From the NCBI GenBank assembly GCA_902527245.1, contig CABZOI010000003.1:62001-126000 (forward strand): a stretch of 64,000 nucleotides of DNA. The letters are read 5' to 3'. The translations under genes and the position numbers were made by a program. Below, one piece after another: positions 56,709 through 64,000 of the stretch (positions are counted from its first letter, which is position 1; every line of letters starts with the position of its first letter). Below the pieces are notes generated by a model. The model was not told the origin of the DNA, did not search any database, and worked only from the letters and a program-made list of their open reading frames with translations. The stretch is from an uncultured SAR92 cluster bacterium (GTDB taxonomy: Bacteria > Pseudomonadota > Gammaproteobacteria > Pseudomonadales > Porticoccaceae).

Positions 56709-59342
56709 ATGAAAGATGGCAATCCATCAACAATTTATTTAAAAAATTATACTCAATCAAACTTTTTGATTGAGAAAACAGATTTAAAATTTGAGCTAAA
56801 CGATGAAATTTCTTTTGTTACATCAAATTTGGTAGTAAGGAAAAATTTACACGTTCCAAATGTCGATCCTACACTGATGCTTCACGGTAATAAGAACCTC
56901 CAATTATTGTGGATTGAAGTCGATGGTGTAAGACTTGAGGATGACTCATTTCACAAAACTGATACGGATCTCTCAATCCCCAACATGCCAGATTCTTTTG
57001 AACTTTCAATAAAGGTATCGATTAAACCGCAAGAAAATACAACCATGATGGGGTTATATCGTTCCAGGACCATGTTTTGTACTCAGTGTGAGGCAGAAGG
57101 TTTTAGATCTATCACTTATTTCCTGGATAGGCCTGACGTGATGAGTGAGTATACTACAACCATAGTGGCAGATTCTCAGAGGTATCCCATTCTCCTGTCG
57201 AACGGTAATCTGATTGATGAGGGAACTCTCAAAGACGGTAAACATTATGCTATATGGAATGATCCACATAAAAAACCTTCTTATCTTTTTGCATTAGTGG
57301 CAGGCTCTCTAAGTTTTGTTGAAGATTCTTTTAAAACAATGTCAGGAAGAAATGTAGCACTTAAAATATTTGTCGAAGAGAAGGATTTGGATAAATGTAC
57401 ATATGCAATGGATGCTCTTAAAAGATCGATGAGGTGGGATGAAGAGAAATATGGACGGGAATATGATTTAGATATCTTCATGATAGTCGCGGTTGATGAT
57501 TTTAATATGGGTGCAATGGAAAACAAAGGTCTGAATATTTTCAATACTTCAGCAGTTTTGGTTAATCCTGAAATAAGTACTGATGCAGCATTTCAAAGAG
57601 TGGAGGCAATTGTTGCACATGAGTATTTTCATAATTGGTCTGGCAACAGAGTTACATGCAGAGATTGGTTTCAATTGAGCCTTAAAGAAGGCTTCACAGT
57701 ATTCAGAGACGCTCAGTTTTCATCCGATATGAACTCATCGGTGGTAAAACGGATTGAGGATGTAAATTTTCTCAGAGACCATCAGTTTGCAGAAGATTCT
57801 GGTCCAATGGCTCACTCGGTTCAGCCAGATTCTTATATTGAAATCAACAATTTTTACACTGTAACGATCTATGAAAAAGGTGCCGAAGTAGTAGGCATGT
57901 ACCATACTCTCTTGGGGGAGGATAAATTTCGAGAGGCAACAGATCTTTACTTCAACAGGCATGATGGTTCAGCAGCTACTGTTGAGGATTTTGTCGTGGC
58001 GATGGAGGATGTTAGTGGGCGAAATTTAAATCAGTTTAGAAGATGGTATTCTCAAGCAGGTACACCTGTTGTTACTGTTAAATCTCATTATGACGCCGCG
58101 AATAGATCTTATCGTCTTGATTTCAGTCAGAATTGTCCAGATACGCCAAATCAAAAGAATAAGAAGCCATTTTTAATCCCGATAAAGTTGGGACTCGTGT
58201 CACCAGACGGTGAAGATATTGGATTAAATATCGATAGGGAAAATGAAGTTATTTTCGAGTTGTCCGAGATTAATGATTCGATCTCTTTTGACAACATTGA
58301 TTCTCGTCCCGTGCCGTCATTGCTTCGTGGTTTTTCTGCTCCAGTCAAGCTAGTTTATGAATATAGTAAAGAAGAGCTTTCGCATCTCGCATCTCATGAT
58401 TCTGATGGATTCAGTAGATGGGATGCTGGTAACCGTCTCTACAACATGGTTTTGCTTGATTATGTAGATTCGCTCAGTAAAGGACATGAACCACTTAAAG
58501 ACGATTACGTAATTTCAGTTTTTTCCTCGATATTAGATGATCAAACAATCGAGCCTGCCGTAGCTGCACTAATGCTCCAAATACCAAGCGATAAGGCTCT
58601 TTACGGTTTACTAAGCAAGATTGATCCTCATTATGTAAGTAAGGCCAGAAAATTTGCTCGCGTAATGTTAAATGAAGCATTAAATGAAAACATTTATAGT
58701 AAATATAACCAGTTGTGTTTTGATAAGGCATTCTTGCCATCTGCTGAACAGATCGGGGAAAGAAGTTTGAAAAATACGCTTCTTAGCTACATAGTGTTAG
58801 ACAAAAGTAATGGTCTAAAAACAGTTTATGATCAGTTTCAAAGTGCTACTAATATGACCGATAAAACGTCTGCACTTAACCTGTTAATCAATCATGATAA
58901 AGATGACACTTATGCCTCATCAGCGTTAGCAGATTTTTACTGTCAATATAAAAATGAAAATTTAGTCGTTAACCTTTGGCTTCAATTACAGGCTACAAAC
59001 CAACAACCTGGAGGTTTGAGCAGAGTTCAATCGTTGATGGAACATGAGTCGTTTACCATTAAAAATCCTAATAAGGTCAGAAGTTTAATAGGAAGTTTTG
59101 CTTCAGGTAATCATTTCAATTTTCATGACAAATTGGGCACTGGATATGAATTTCTGGGGGAGCAGATTTTAAAACTTAATACCCTGAACCCTCAAGTTGC
59201 GGCGAGATTAGTTACGCCTTTGACTAGGTGGTCTGATTATGAAGAACCATATGCAAATTTGATGAAAAAGCAGTTGAAAGTAATTAAAGCATCCCCGGGT
59301 CTTGTCAGTGATGTTTATGAAGTAGTAACTAAGTCACTCTAA
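56709..59342 (+). CDS. pepN: Aminopeptidase N (PepN)
   Basis: Monozinc M1-family aminopeptidase, 877 residues (E. coli 870). The GAMEN exopeptidase motif is at 268-272 (MGAMENKGLNIFN), and the zinc site is H304-E-x2-H308 (AHEYFHNW) with E327 in SLKEGFTVF. It degrades peptides in the cytosol or at the inner membrane. The large C-terminal domain (about 540-877) is helical and typical. Convergent with the symporter gene, with 17 nt between. Confidence 0.97.
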   Translation: MKDGNPSTIYLKNYTQSNFLIEKTDLKFELNDEISFVTSNLVVRKNLHVPNVDPTLMLHGNKNLQLLWIEVDGVRLEDDSFHKTDTDLSIPNMPDSFELSIKVSIKPQENTTMMGLYRSRTMFCTQCEAEGFRSITYFLDRPDVMSEYTTTIVADSQRYPILLSNGNLIDEGTLKDGKHYAIWNDPHKKPSYLFALVAGSLSFVEDSFKTMSGRNVALKIFVEEKDLDKCTYAMDALKRSMRWDEEKYGREYDLDIFMIVAVDDFNMGAMENKGLNIFNTSAVLVNPEISTDAAFQRVEAIVAHEYFHNWSGNRVTCRDWFQLSLKEGFTVFRDAQFSSDMNSSVVKRIEDVNFLRDHQFAEDSGPMAHSVQPDSYIEINNFYTVTIYEKGAEVVGMYHTLLGEDKFREATDLYFNRHDGSAATVEDFVVAMEDVSGRNLNQFRRWYSQAGTPVVTVKSHYDAANRSYRLDFSQNCPDTPNQKNKKPFLIPIKLGLVSPDGEDIGLNIDRENEVIFELSEINDSISFDNIDSRPVPSLLRGFSAPVKLVYEYSKEELSHLASHDSDGFSRWDAGNRLYNMVLLDYVDSLSKGHEPLKDDYVISVFSSILDDQTIEPAVAALMLQIPSDKALYGLLSKIDPHYVSKARKFARVMLNEALNENIYSKYNQLCFDKAFLPSAEQIGERSLKNTLLSYIVLDKSNGLKTVYDQFQSATNMTDKTSALNLLINHDKDDTYASSALADFYCQYKNENLVVNLWLQLQATNQQPGGLSRVQSLMEHESFTIKNPNKVRSLIGSFASGNHFNFHDKLGTGYEFLGEQILKLNTLNPQVAARLVTPLTRWSDYEEPYANLMKKQLKVIKASPGLVSDVYEVVTKSL

Positions 59343-59359
59343 CTAATTTTATTACCCTA

Positions 59360-61105
59360 TTATGGATTTCTGAGGCTTTTAATTAAAGAAATTACGGATT
59401 CAGGTGGTTTTTTTGAAAAGTTACTTACAACTTTTGCCACGAAAAAGTTCAGGATCATACCAATTAAGCCGATTCCCTCTGGACTAATTCCAAAAAGCCA
59501 GTAGTCATGAGAATTATGTTCTGGAAAGACGAACTTAAAATAAACTATGTATGAAAATGTGAATATTAAGCCGGTTAGCATGCCAGCAATTGCACCTTCT
59601 TTTGTTATTTTTTCTGAGAATATACCCATTAACAGAGCAGGGAAAAGGGATGATGCAGCAAGACCGAATGCGAAGGCTACCACTTGTGCAACAAAAGCTG
59701 GAGGATAAATGCCAAACAATCCCGCCACACAAATAGCAATTGCTGAGGAAATTCTTGCGTATAGCAACTCTTGTCTGTCAGATATTTTTGGCATAAATGT
59801 TTTCTTTAATAAATCATGAGAGATTGCGCTAGAGATAACCAGTAGTAAACCTGCTGCAGTCGATAATGCCGCGGCTACCCCTCCGGCAGCAACTAATGCA
59901 ATGACCCAGCCAGGTAACCCAGCAATCTCCGGATTTGCAAGAACGATGATATCTCTATCGATATAAATTTCATTATTTGAGGTTTCTGAGGGTTTATTTT
60001 CGATCAGACGTTGTCCATGATCACCTTTCTTATCTGTAAAAATTGGTTTTGGCGGTGAAAAAGCACTACCGGGACCATATTGAATGATGCCATCATCATT
60101 CTTGTCTAGCCATGCAATCAAACCAGTATTTTCCCAATTATTTACCCATGCTGGTGTATCTGAGTAAGGCACATCATGCAATGTATCAATGATATTGAGC
60201 CGGGCAAAACTTGCAACAGCAGGTGCTGTTGTGTAAAGAATTGCTATGAAGACAAGTGCATAACCTGCAGATTTTCTTGCGTCTGCTACTTTTGGAACAG
60301 TAAAGAATCTGACGAGAACGTGAGGCAATCCGGCGGTTCCAAACATCAATGCCGCAGTAATTGCGAAAACGTCTATTGATGATTTTACTCCTGATGTATA
60401 TGGAGAAAACCCGAGATCTTGAAGAATATTATCGAGCTTGGTCAGGACAGAGGTGCCTTCAGCTGAGGCAGTGCCAAGTCCTAATTGAGGTATTGGATTA
60501 CCGGTAATCATAATTGAGATAAAAATTGCGGGGACTAAGTAAGCAAAAATGAGTACACAATATTGTGCAACTTGGGTGTAGGTAATACCTTTCATCCCAC
60601 CGAGAACCGCATATATGAATACTATCGCCATTCCGACAATTACACCGGTATTGATATCAACTTCTAAAAATCTTGAAAATACAATTCCGACTCCTCTCAT
60701 TTGACCTGCAACATATGTGAACGAAACAAAGATAAGACAGACCACCGCAACAACTCGGGCTACTCTTGAGTAATATCTCGTTCCTATAAAGTCTGGAACA
60801 GTATATTTTCCAAACTTTCTTAGATAGGGTGCTAAAAGTAGTGCCAAAAGAACATAACCACCGGTCCATCCCATAAGATACACTGATCCGTCACGTCCAA
60901 GAAAAGCAATAATTCCGGCCATTGACAAAAATGAGGCTGCACTCATCCAATCAGCCGCAGTAGCCATCCCATTTACAACTGGATTGACTCCAGAACCTGC
61001 CACGTAAAAATCCTTAGTTGATTTTACTCGTGATGCAATTGCTATGAGAATGTATAAAGCAAAGGAAAGCCCCACGAAAATATAGGTAAGCTCTTGAGTA
61101 CTCAT
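59360..61105 (-). CDS. Sodium:solute symporter, VC_2705/ActP-like
   Basis: A 581-residue SSS-family sodium-coupled carrier with about thirteen membrane segments. FYVAGSGVNPVVNGMATAADWMSAASFL (core GMATAADWMSAASFL) and GMKGITYTQVAQY are typical of acetate/cation symporters. An inserted soluble loop at about 315-385 contains DKNDDGIIQYG, an EF-hand-like acidic stretch that may bind a divalent cation. The preceding DUF4212 gene is the usual small partner of this subfamily. Substrate (acetate or another monocarboxylate) is not certain. Confidence 0.9.
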   Translation of the reverse strand: MSTQELTYIFVGLSFALYILIAIASRVKSTKDFYVAGSGVNPVVNGMATAADWMSAASFLSMAGIIAFLGRDGSVYLMGWTGGYVLLALLLAPYLRKFGKYTVPDFIGTRYYSRVARVVAVVCLIFVSFTYVAGQMRGVGIVFSRFLEVDINTGVIVGMAIVFIYAVLGGMKGITYTQVAQYCVLIFAYLVPAIFISIMITGNPIPQLGLGTASAEGTSVLTKLDNILQDLGFSPYTSGVKSSIDVFAITAALMFGTAGLPHVLVRFFTVPKVADARKSAGYALVFIAILYTTAPAVASFARLNIIDTLHDVPYSDTPAWVNNWENTGLIAWLDKNDDGIIQYGPGSAFSPPKPIFTDKKGDHGQRLIENKPSETSNNEIYIDRDIIVLANPEIAGLPGWVIALVAAGGVAAALSTAAGLLLVISSAISHDLLKKTFMPKISDRQELLYARISSAIAICVAGLFGIYPPAFVAQVVAFAFGLAASSLFPALLMGIFSEKITKEGAIAGMLTGLIFTFSYIVYFKFVFPEHNSHDYWLFGISPEGIGLIGMILNFFVAKVVSNFSKKPPESVISLIKSLRNP

Positions 61106-61398
61106 TACTTAGGGGAGTGATTATCTTTGTTGTATTTTTTATCTAAAATATTCATGCGCCATGAGTAAATGAATATGAGAATGACGAACACATAAATAGA
61201 TCCTTGCTGTGCAAACCAGAAACCCAACTTAAAACCGAAGAATGTAAACTGATCAAGCCAGTCAACAAGGATTATTCCAAAACCAAAAGAAACGCAAAAC
61301 CAAATTACCAAGAGAATTTTTAATAACTTTAAATTCTCTCTCCAGTATGTATTTTGATTCATAGCTTGTTTGCTCGTATTCTTCTCATTAATTTTCAT
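61105..61398 (-). CDS. DUF4212 small symporter partner
   Basis: A small membrane protein of about 97 residues with two membrane segments (about 30-52 and 62-82), TYWRENLKLLKILLVIWFCVSFGFGIIL and WFAQQGSIYVFVILIFIYSW (partial). DUF4212 proteins accompany VC_2705-type sodium:solute symporters, and the symporter starts at its stop codon (TAATG overlap). I start it at ATG 61398 with GAAAG upstream; a TTG at 61410 overlapping the BatD stop as TTGA is the alternative. Confidence 0.85.
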   Translation of the reverse strand: MKINEKNTSKQAMNQNTYWRENLKLLKILLVIWFCVSFGFGIILVDWLDQFTFFGFKLGFWFAQQGSIYVFVILIFIYSWRMNILDKKYNKDNHSPK

Positions 61399-61406
61399 CA
61401 GAACTT

Positions 61407-63137
61407 TCAAATCGGATACAGTGGTTGTAGCGATTTACTTTTATTCTTCTTAGTTTCAATTTTCGTTAGATAAGCTGTTTGAGATGATATATTTTTCTCG
61501 ATAGTATGAAGATCGCTTAATTGAATTTCATTTTCAATATCTCCAAAAAGATGATTATCTAGCAAACCAAATGTAATTAAAAGATCATCATCTTTCAACA
61601 TTTCTGCGATTGATTTTAATGTTATGGGCTGGATATTTGGATACGCAATCTGACCCCACTGTAGTAGGCTATTTCTAACCATTGGCATATCTTTTTTTCG
61701 TATTGCACTCTTGAGTTTCGAAAGTGCTGATTTTAGAGAATCATTTTTTTCGTCATCTGATTTATGGTTATATTTTTCTTTATTAGAAGTCGATTTCACA
61801 GTTATTTTTCGAATCATTAGTACAACAATAAATAGCAGAGAAACATTACTTATAACTAAAAATACGATCAGGGGATTTTTATATATTGATCCATCAGAAA
61901 TTGTTTGACTTAAAAAATCACTGTCATTCTCCGAAAGTGGTATTTCTTCCAATGAGTCATCCAGATTTATTTTATTATCTGCTTTAACCGCTATCATTTG
62001 ACTTGGTAGAGTCGTTGTTCGCTGGCTATTGCTTTCTGTGTCCCACCAATCGACCCTGAGCTCAGGGATTAACAAAGTTCCAGCTGCATTTGGCACGATT
62101 GCGAAAACCTCTGTTCGTTTGGCAAGAAGACCTTCAGCTGATATTTCTTGATTGATTTGAGGTTGATCAGGATACACTCGTAGATTTTCAATATTTTCGA
62201 TATTAGTTGGCGGTATTTGAGCCGAGGTGTTACCTGATGCTTTAATCACAATTGTCCGTGTAATTGGCTCCCCAACGGTTGCATCATTAAAGTTTTCACT
62301 CCATCGCTGTGAAATTTCAACATTTTTGCTGGGAAGCCAATTAATCGCTGTACTCTCTGATGGGATATCTAAAACATTAATTGACAACAACTGCGTGTCT
62401 CTAATGACCTGATTTCCTCGATTGTTAAACAAACTAAATTGATTTCTTGGATCGATTTCATATGCAGAGAATCTAAGTTTTGGAATCTTCAGTTCACCAG
62501 GATTTTTTGGGTATATTGCGTATTTAATCTCTAGAGCAAGATAGTTTCTTCCGTTCAAAACTTTTTGATAGTTGGTATCTGACAATCTGTATGTTTCGGC
62601 ATTTGGTATTTGGAGACCAGTGATAGAGTAGTCTTGGAGATTAACAGCGGTAAAAAGTCGAATAGTCAGAATTATTTGTTGATTCACGTAAACTGATTTA
62701 TTGTCTACCTCAGTTTCAGTAAAGATTATCTGATCACCTGGATTAAAGATCTTCGAATTATTAGCATTACGAACGTCCACTGTAATTTCATCAGTTTTCT
62801 CACCTCTGAAGGAAATCGAGGGTATTTTGAGTTTTCCTGATAACTTTGGTCTTAAAGTTAAAGTCCAGGTTGTTGAGGATTTGGTCTGTCCATTGATAGA
62901 GCTAAAACTTTGTTGTCTGTTGTTCCCCAAAATCTCGAAATCTTTGGATAGACCAGCTGTATCTGGCTCACCACTAAAAACTTGCTTGTCTAGGATCAAC
63001 TCGAGTTTTAGTGTCTCATTTACATTGATCGATGATCTATCGATTTTTGCTTTAAACTCTGCGTTTGCGAGAGAGCTATGTAAGATGAATACAAAAGTGC
63101 ATATAAGAAATTTATTTATTTTCATTTTTTGCCTCAT
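61407..63137 (-). CDS. BatD-like membrane protein
   Basis: A 576-residue protein with a signal peptide (about residues 6-27, FLICTFVFILHSSLANA), a long beta-rich periplasmic part (about 28-400), one membrane helix near 425-443 (YKNPLIVFLVISNVSLLFIVV), and a cytosolic tail. This matches BatD of the Bat (Bacteroides aerotolerance) operon, where it partners BatA/BatB VWA proteins and a MoxR ATPase. Function is thought to be in envelope stress or a metal-related chaperone complex, not settled. The start ATG 63137 is five bases after the upstream Bat gene; Met5 is an alternative. Confidence 0.85.
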   Translation of the reverse strand: MRQKMKINKFLICTFVFILHSSLANAEFKAKIDRSSINVNETLKLELILDKQVFSGEPDTAGLSKDFEILGNNRQQSFSSINGQTKSSTTWTLTLRPKLSGKLKIPSISFRGEKTDEITVDVRNANNSKIFNPGDQIIFTETEVDNKSVYVNQQIILTIRLFTAVNLQDYSITGLQIPNAETYRLSDTNYQKVLNGRNYLALEIKYAIYPKNPGELKIPKLRFSAYEIDPRNQFSLFNNRGNQVIRDTQLLSINVLDIPSESTAINWLPSKNVEISQRWSENFNDATVGEPITRTIVIKASGNTSAQIPPTNIENIENLRVYPDQPQINQEISAEGLLAKRTEVFAIVPNAAGTLLIPELRVDWWDTESNSQRTTTLPSQMIAVKADNKINLDDSLEEIPLSENDSDFLSQTISDGSIYKNPLIVFLVISNVSLLFIVVLMIRKITVKSTSNKEKYNHKSDDEKNDSLKSALSKLKSAIRKKDMPMVRNSLLQWGQIAYPNIQPITLKSIAEMLKDDDLLITFGLLDNHLFGDIENEIQLSDLHTIEKNISSQTAYLTKIETKKNKSKSLQPLYPI

Positions 63138-63142
63138 GCGTA

Positions 63143-64000
63143 TTAAATTCTGCTAGTAGTATCCGGTTGACTTTTATCTCTATACCGCTGAATTTTTTGA
63201 TACCTAAATTTATTTCGCAGAAGACCGCCTGGATCGTCAGGAATTTTACGGAGCATTTGCTCAATCTCTTGATCTTCTCTCTCTGAGGAATTGGACTCTT
63301 CAGTTAGTTGTTTTTGTTGAGACTGATTATCCTCGGTTTGTTCATTTGATTGAACGTTTTCTGTTTTTTCAAATGGTTCATCCTCAAGATTTTGATCGTC
63401 TTGTGAGAATTGATTAGTCTTATTTTCTGACTGATTATTAGTTTCGTTATTACTTTCTGATGCTATCTGATTATTAGTTGTTTGTTCAGCTGAATTAGAT
63501 TCATCCTGATTATTCGACTCATTTTCTTGACCGCTTGTTGAATCTTTTGTGTCATTTTGAGAGGTATTTTCTTGATCGCTTTCACTTCCGGATTGATTGG
63601 CTTCTTGATTCTGATTCTGTCTATTTTTAAGATTTTCAACTAGTTGCTTGTTGAACAGAGCGTCATCCATCATTGGATCGATTTTTAATGCGGTGTCATA
63701 TGATTCGATGGCCTTATCTAACTCACCCATTCTTGCGAAACTATTACCTTGATTATAGAAACCAGTAGATGTTGAATCATTTGTGAAAAGATCAAGTGCT
63801 TGATCGAAGCTCCCCGCTTTGTAAGCGGCACTTGCTTTCCAATTTTCATTTTTGAATAACTGTTTGGCTTTTTCATAATCTTCATTAGACATCGCATTTT
63901 TCGCCTGCTGATCCTTAGTTGTCCAGAGATCAATCCACTCAAACGCATTCGTAGTCTGTGAGTTAAAAACGAGTGGACCTGCAACAATGCATATAATTAC
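63143..64000 (-). CDS. BatB/BatC-type TPR protein, 5' truncated by window edge
   Basis: The frame is open to the window end (first visible codon at 63998-64000); 285 residues are visible. The N-terminal part, VIICIVAGPLVFNS, is a membrane helix like the end of the VWA domain of BatB, followed by LWTTKDQQAKNAM and three TPR units (AKQLFKNENWKASAAYKAG, FDQALDLFTND, FYNQGNSFARMGELDKAIES). A low-complexity Gln/Asn/Ser/Glu-rich linker of about 115 residues precedes the conserved IPDDPGGLLRNKFRYQ, typical of Bat TPR proteins. An internal ATG at 63892 is not the start. The VWA part lies beyond 64000. Confidence 0.85.
   Translation of the reverse strand, partial: VIICIVAGPLVFNSQTTNAFEWIDLWTTKDQQAKNAMSNEDYEKAKQLFKNENWKASAAYKAGSFDQALDLFTNDSTSTGFYNQGNSFARMGELDKAIESYDTALKIDPMMDDALFNKQLVENLKNRQNQNQEANQSGSESDQENTSQNDTKDSTSGQENESNNQDESNSAEQTTNNQIASESNNETNNQSENKTNQFSQDDQNLEDEPFEKTENVQSNEQTEDNQSQQKQLTEESNSSEREDQEIEQMLRKIPDDPGGLLRNKFRYQKIQRYRDKSQPDTTSRI

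Noticed and set aside
61105-64000. Bat genes plus symporter as one functional system
   Set aside because: Close spacing suggests co-transcription, but Bat operons and DUF4212-symporter pairs occur separately in many genomes.
1-64000. tRNA, rRNA, CRISPR, integrases, IS elements or prophage
   Set aside because: No spacer over 266 nt exists, no tandem spaced repeats were seen, and no transposase, integrase or phage motif appears in any frame examined.

Overview
The window is a continuous, gene-dense piece of chromosome from an AT-rich gammaproteobacterium, most likely a free-living marine lineage with a compact genome. Gene order supports this. The blocks gyrA-pheA-tyrA/aroA-cmk-rpsA-ihfB, pepA-holC-valS divergent from lptF-lptG, rpsF-rpsR-(DUF2232)-rplI-dnaB, ilvB-ilvH-pssA-leuA, uvrA/MFS-ssb and fabB-fabA are typical of Pseudomonas-like gammaproteobacteria. 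The pair fabA/fabB and the fused TyrA-AroA protein point the same way. I cannot name the genus from sequence alone. Spacers are short: the longest gene-free stretches are 29782-30047 (266 nt), 51184-51436 (253 nt) and 5730-5929 (200 nt), so nothing exceeds 300 nt. I see no rRNA, tRNA, CRISPR array, insertion sequence, integrase or phage gene.

Layout. 1-2258: scpA (5' truncated), scpB and rluB. 2259-5729 (minus): an amidohydrolase relative that has lost its metal ligands, then ubiG, a HAD phosphatase and yciK. 5930-14639 (plus): gyrA, pheA, tyrA-aroA, cmk, rpsA, ihfB. 14675-19495 (minus): pepA, holC, valS. 19573-21743 (plus): lptF-lptG. 21750-23736 (minus): an RDD membrane protein and glpK. 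23846-29781 (plus): rlmB, a CDP-alcohol phosphatidyltransferase, rpsF-rpsR-membrane protein-rplI, dnaB, panC. 30048-38631 (plus): ilvB-ilvH, a tyrosine-phosphatase-like gene, pssA, leuA, a HolD-like gene, rimI, nfeD, an SPFH protein, a glycine-zipper lipoprotein and a frameshifted DUF2750 gene. 38620-43918: uvrA (minus), then MFS, ssb and peroxiredoxin (plus). 43948-45703 (minus): fabA-fabB. 45845-49545 (plus): ispB and clpB, the latter with a candidate heat-shock promoter. 49584-51183 (minus): purC and an unrecognised small gene. 51437-54271 (plus): SDR, alpha/beta hydrolase, aromatic/aspartate aminotransferase. 54268-54765 (minus): a shikimate-kinase-family gene. 54919-59342 (plus): nadK, rhomboid, yeaC, pepN. 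59360-64000 (minus): Bat-type TPR protein (5' truncated), BatD, DUF4212 and a cation/acetate-type symporter.

How the genes fit together. Aromatic biosynthesis (pheA, tyrA-aroA, aminotransferase, possibly the shikimate-kinase relative), branched-chain synthesis (ilvBH, leuA) and membrane lipid synthesis (pssA, pgsA-like, fabAB, LPS export lptFG) share the window with DNA maintenance (gyrA, scpAB, holC, holD, dnaB, ssb, uvrA, ihfB) and translation genes. RimI is expected to acetylate the S18 protein made by rpsR in the same window.

I found no convincing new multi-gene system. The observations most worth checking are the dead-looking amidohydrolase (4446-5729), the DUF2750 gene broken at a run of five G (38277-38631), the phosphatase occupying the place where ilvC is usual (32344-33129), a possible branched-chain leader peptide upstream of ilvB, and four gene pairs joined by a TTGA stop/start overlap.
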